From: Bolinopsis microptera
Lineage: Eukaryota; Ctenophora; Tentaculata; Lobata; Bolinopsidae
Reading direction: 5' to 3'
NCBI RefSeq assembly: GCF_026151205.1
Contig: NW_026971901.1
Location: 1-21,170, forward strand
DNA length: 21,170 nucleotides
Under the pieces are notes generated by a model. It saw only the letters and a program-made list of their open reading frames with translations. It was not told the DNA's origin and did no database searches. Of this stretch, positions 19,792 through 21,170 are shown in pieces; the stretch's first letter is position 1, and each line of letters opens with the position of its first letter. The position numbers and the translations under genes were made by a program.

Positions 19792-21170
19792 TCAAATCAA
19801 AGATTCATGAAACTGTATCTCTTGGATTCGGATTATTTCGGGATTCGGTTCATGCCATTTTGTAATTGTATTGATAGAATCGGTAATGATGGTATTTGAA
19901 ATGGCGGAATCTACATTTATGGAATCTGGTATAGGGGAATCTGCAATGATGGAATCTGCAAATGTTGTTTCTGAAATGATGAAATCTGCAATAGGGGAAT
20001 CTGAAAATGTTGTTTCTTCAAAGATGAAATCTGCAATGATGGAATCTGCAATGATTGAATCAGAGAATATTGTTTCTGCAACGATGGACTCTGCAACAAT
20101 GGACTCGGGATACTCCCCTGCGCCTACCCTCAACTCATCAACCTCGTCATACGTTTTCATGTCTTCCATCAGAACTAAAGGAGACAACCCGTCCGGTAGA
20201 TTACAGGAAAGTAAGTCTCTGTTACAACTCGACCTGTTAAAGATAACAACCTGAGCTTGTGCAGCCTGCCCCACCGTTACAAGCGCCCCCTTCCCCCGTA
20301 TCCAGGGGGTACTCTTCTTCGGACGGAGAAGCAGGGAATGTACGTGCTCTCTAAAATGTTTCATTCTAAGGTAGTAAAGTAGTGGGTTCAGTGCAGCGTT
20401 CAGGCAGATACTGAGAATGTTAGTTACAGCGATCACGTAGGAGTTTATGTAGGGGCTTTTGATGACGTCATTAACGGGAACTGATAGGTGACTTGACCGG
20501 GTCTGTAGGTAGAGGTATATGGTACTGTAAGGGAGGTTGAGAACAATGCAGACCACTGTGATTAACACAATTGTTACCCCGAACTCCAACGAATTGTCTT
20601 TTCTGTTGTTGCTTTCATTTCGGGGGAGAAAGGGAGAAACGACGTTCAACCGTTTCTTTCCCCCTACTATTACAGGCTCTTTTGCTGCAATTCTCGTGGC
20701 TAAATAGCTTAGTTCAGTTGGTTTACCCCCTCTGCTGTGGATGATGATTTTATGAAGGCTGGCAAGAGCTGAGATGGTGGTGAGAAGAACAGGAAGGAGC
20801 AGCAACACCGGGATGGACATAACGATCATGTAGTATTTAACACCACGAGACCCACTCAGGACGAACTCAGACTTGTTGAGTCCCAGCGCACACAACTCTG
20901 GCTTGTAGTAGTGGGTGATGCCGTGAAATGCAGGTGTGGAGCAGAACAACCACGCCGCATACGCTACTATACTAGCCTGGACAGCCCTCACGTTTATGGC
21001 AGTGAAGGGGAAGATGATGCTGACGGACCGGGTGATACTCAAAACTGCCACCAAGTAAACCGAGTATCTGGAACTAAAATTCCAGAGAGATCCCCACGTT
21101 TCTCTGAAGATCACATCAGAAAACAGGCCTGGTCTTCGGTCCTGAACATAACAGAGCCCCACAAAACATT
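19792..21170 (-). CDS. Class A (rhodopsin-like) G-protein-coupled receptor, 5' end beyond the window
   Basis: An orphan seven-helix receptor of the plasma membrane that would signal through G proteins; the ligand cannot be told. The frame is open to the right edge, so the true start is outside (the GTG at 21160-21162 is not a credible start); it stops at TGA 19792-19794. Counting residues from that GTG: TM3 about 31-52 ending in TRS (44-46) where DRY is usual; TM4 about 61-79 with Trp71; TM5 about 108-138 with Pro118 and Pro124; TM6 about 194-219 with Cys205 and NLP (209-211); TM7 about 238-266 with NPLLY (259-263); then helix 8 (RMKHFREHV). TM1 and most or all of TM2 are missing. N-glycosylation sequons lie at Asn28 (NFS) and Asn96 (NKS), both extracellular. 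The loop between TM5 and TM6 (about 139-193) is long and basic. No intron is visible. The cytoplasmic tail of about 180 residues includes a five-residue tandem repeat (352-431). Confidence 0.93.
   Translation of the reverse strand, partial: CFVGLCYVQDRRPGLFSDVIFRETWGSLWNFSSRYSVYLVAVLSITRSVSIIFPFTAINVRAVQASIVAYAAWLFCSTPAFHGITHYYKPELCALGLNKSEFVLSGSRGVKYYMIVMSIPVLLLLPVLLTTISALASLHKIIIHSRGGKPTELSYLATRIAAKEPVIVGGKKRLNVVSPFLPRNESNNRKDNSLEFGVTIVLITVVCIVLNLPYSTIYLYLQTRSSHLSVPVNDVIKSPYINSYVIAVTNILSICLNAALNPLLYYLRMKHFREHVHSLLLRPKKSTPWIRGKGALVTVGQAAQAQVVIFNRSSCNRDLLSCNLPDGLSPLVLMEDMKTYDEVDELRVGAGEYPESIVAESIVAETIFSDSIIADSIIADFIFEETTFSDSPIADFIISETTFADSIIADSPIPDSINVDSAISNTIITDSINTITKWHEPNPEIIRIQEIQFHESLI
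19870..20109 (-). repeat. In-frame 15-bp repeat coding a 16-copy five-residue repeat in the receptor tail
   Basis: Residues 352-431 of the receptor (numbered from the GTG at 21160-21162) divide exactly into 16 blocks of five. The pattern is Ala/Ser - Asp/Glu - Ser/Thr/Phe - Ile/Thr/Pro - Ile/Phe, with typical blocks ADSII, ADFII, SETTF and SDSPI. At DNA level (plus strand) the unit is like gaatctgcaatgatg. A variant word, aatgttgtttct or aatattgtttct, recurs at 19961, 20006 and 20066, spaced 45 and 60 bases. This shows whole 15-bp units being duplicated in groups without breaking the frame. The alternation of acidic and hydrophobic positions resembles pentapeptide-repeat spacing (A-D/N-L-X-X), but the central position is mostly Ser, so a beta-helix fold is uncertain. 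Confidence 0.88.

Noticed and set aside
19871-20254. 127-codon plus-strand frame with MMESA-like repeats
   Set aside because: It is the opposite strand of the receptor's 15-bp tail repeat. A 15-bp period keeps several frames open, and the receptor strand is clearly the coding one.

Overview
The window looks like an animal nuclear genome, AT-rich and gene-poor. The only confidently identified gene, at the right edge, is a rhodopsin-like (class A) G-protein-coupled receptor. It has no intron in the part visible here, carries TRS where DRY is usual, and has an NPLLYY motif. This style is common in large orphan receptor families of early-branching marine invertebrates such as cnidarians, but the species assignment is only an impression. 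Nothing bacterial is visible: no operons, no ribosome binding sites, no tRNA or rRNA genes.

The window alternates between two kinds of sequence. Clean patches (about 4215-4640, 5710-8330 and 19140-21170) have normal sequence complexity. The rest (1-4215, about 4640-5710, and above all 8330-19140) is dominated by stretched homopolymers (aaaa/tttt/cccc/gggg) with almost no ordinary dinucleotide variety. This is most simply read as poor consensus, such as gap filling from uncorrected or badly called reads. Open frames inside it (rich in K/F/P/G/N) are not believable genes. Faint periodic structure still shows through in places: GTCCC words at 4.87-5.71 kb, a ~16-bp repeat at 9.58-9.69 kb and a ~57-bp repeat at 14.84-15.06 kb.

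The central clean patch (5710-8330) is the most structured. It holds a 26-bp minisatellite split by a 133-bp TA-flanked inverted-repeat element (a MITE-like insertion). It also holds a 22-bp tandem repeat with two perfect GTAACCATGGTAAC palindromes that match the RFX X-box consensus. On the minus strand there is a GC-richer stretch (7217-7787) that reads like protein but changes frame, either a broken exon or an assembly indel. An AT microsatellite lies at 8127-8157.

The right clean patch holds a 75-bp tandem duplication, about 500 bases of non-coding DNA that should contain the receptor's 3' UTR, and the receptor itself. The receptor is missing TM1 and most or all of TM2, which lie beyond the window, and it ends in an unusual 16-copy five-residue repeat. 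Apart from the receptor and its own tail, no functional link between neighbouring features can be argued from the sequence.
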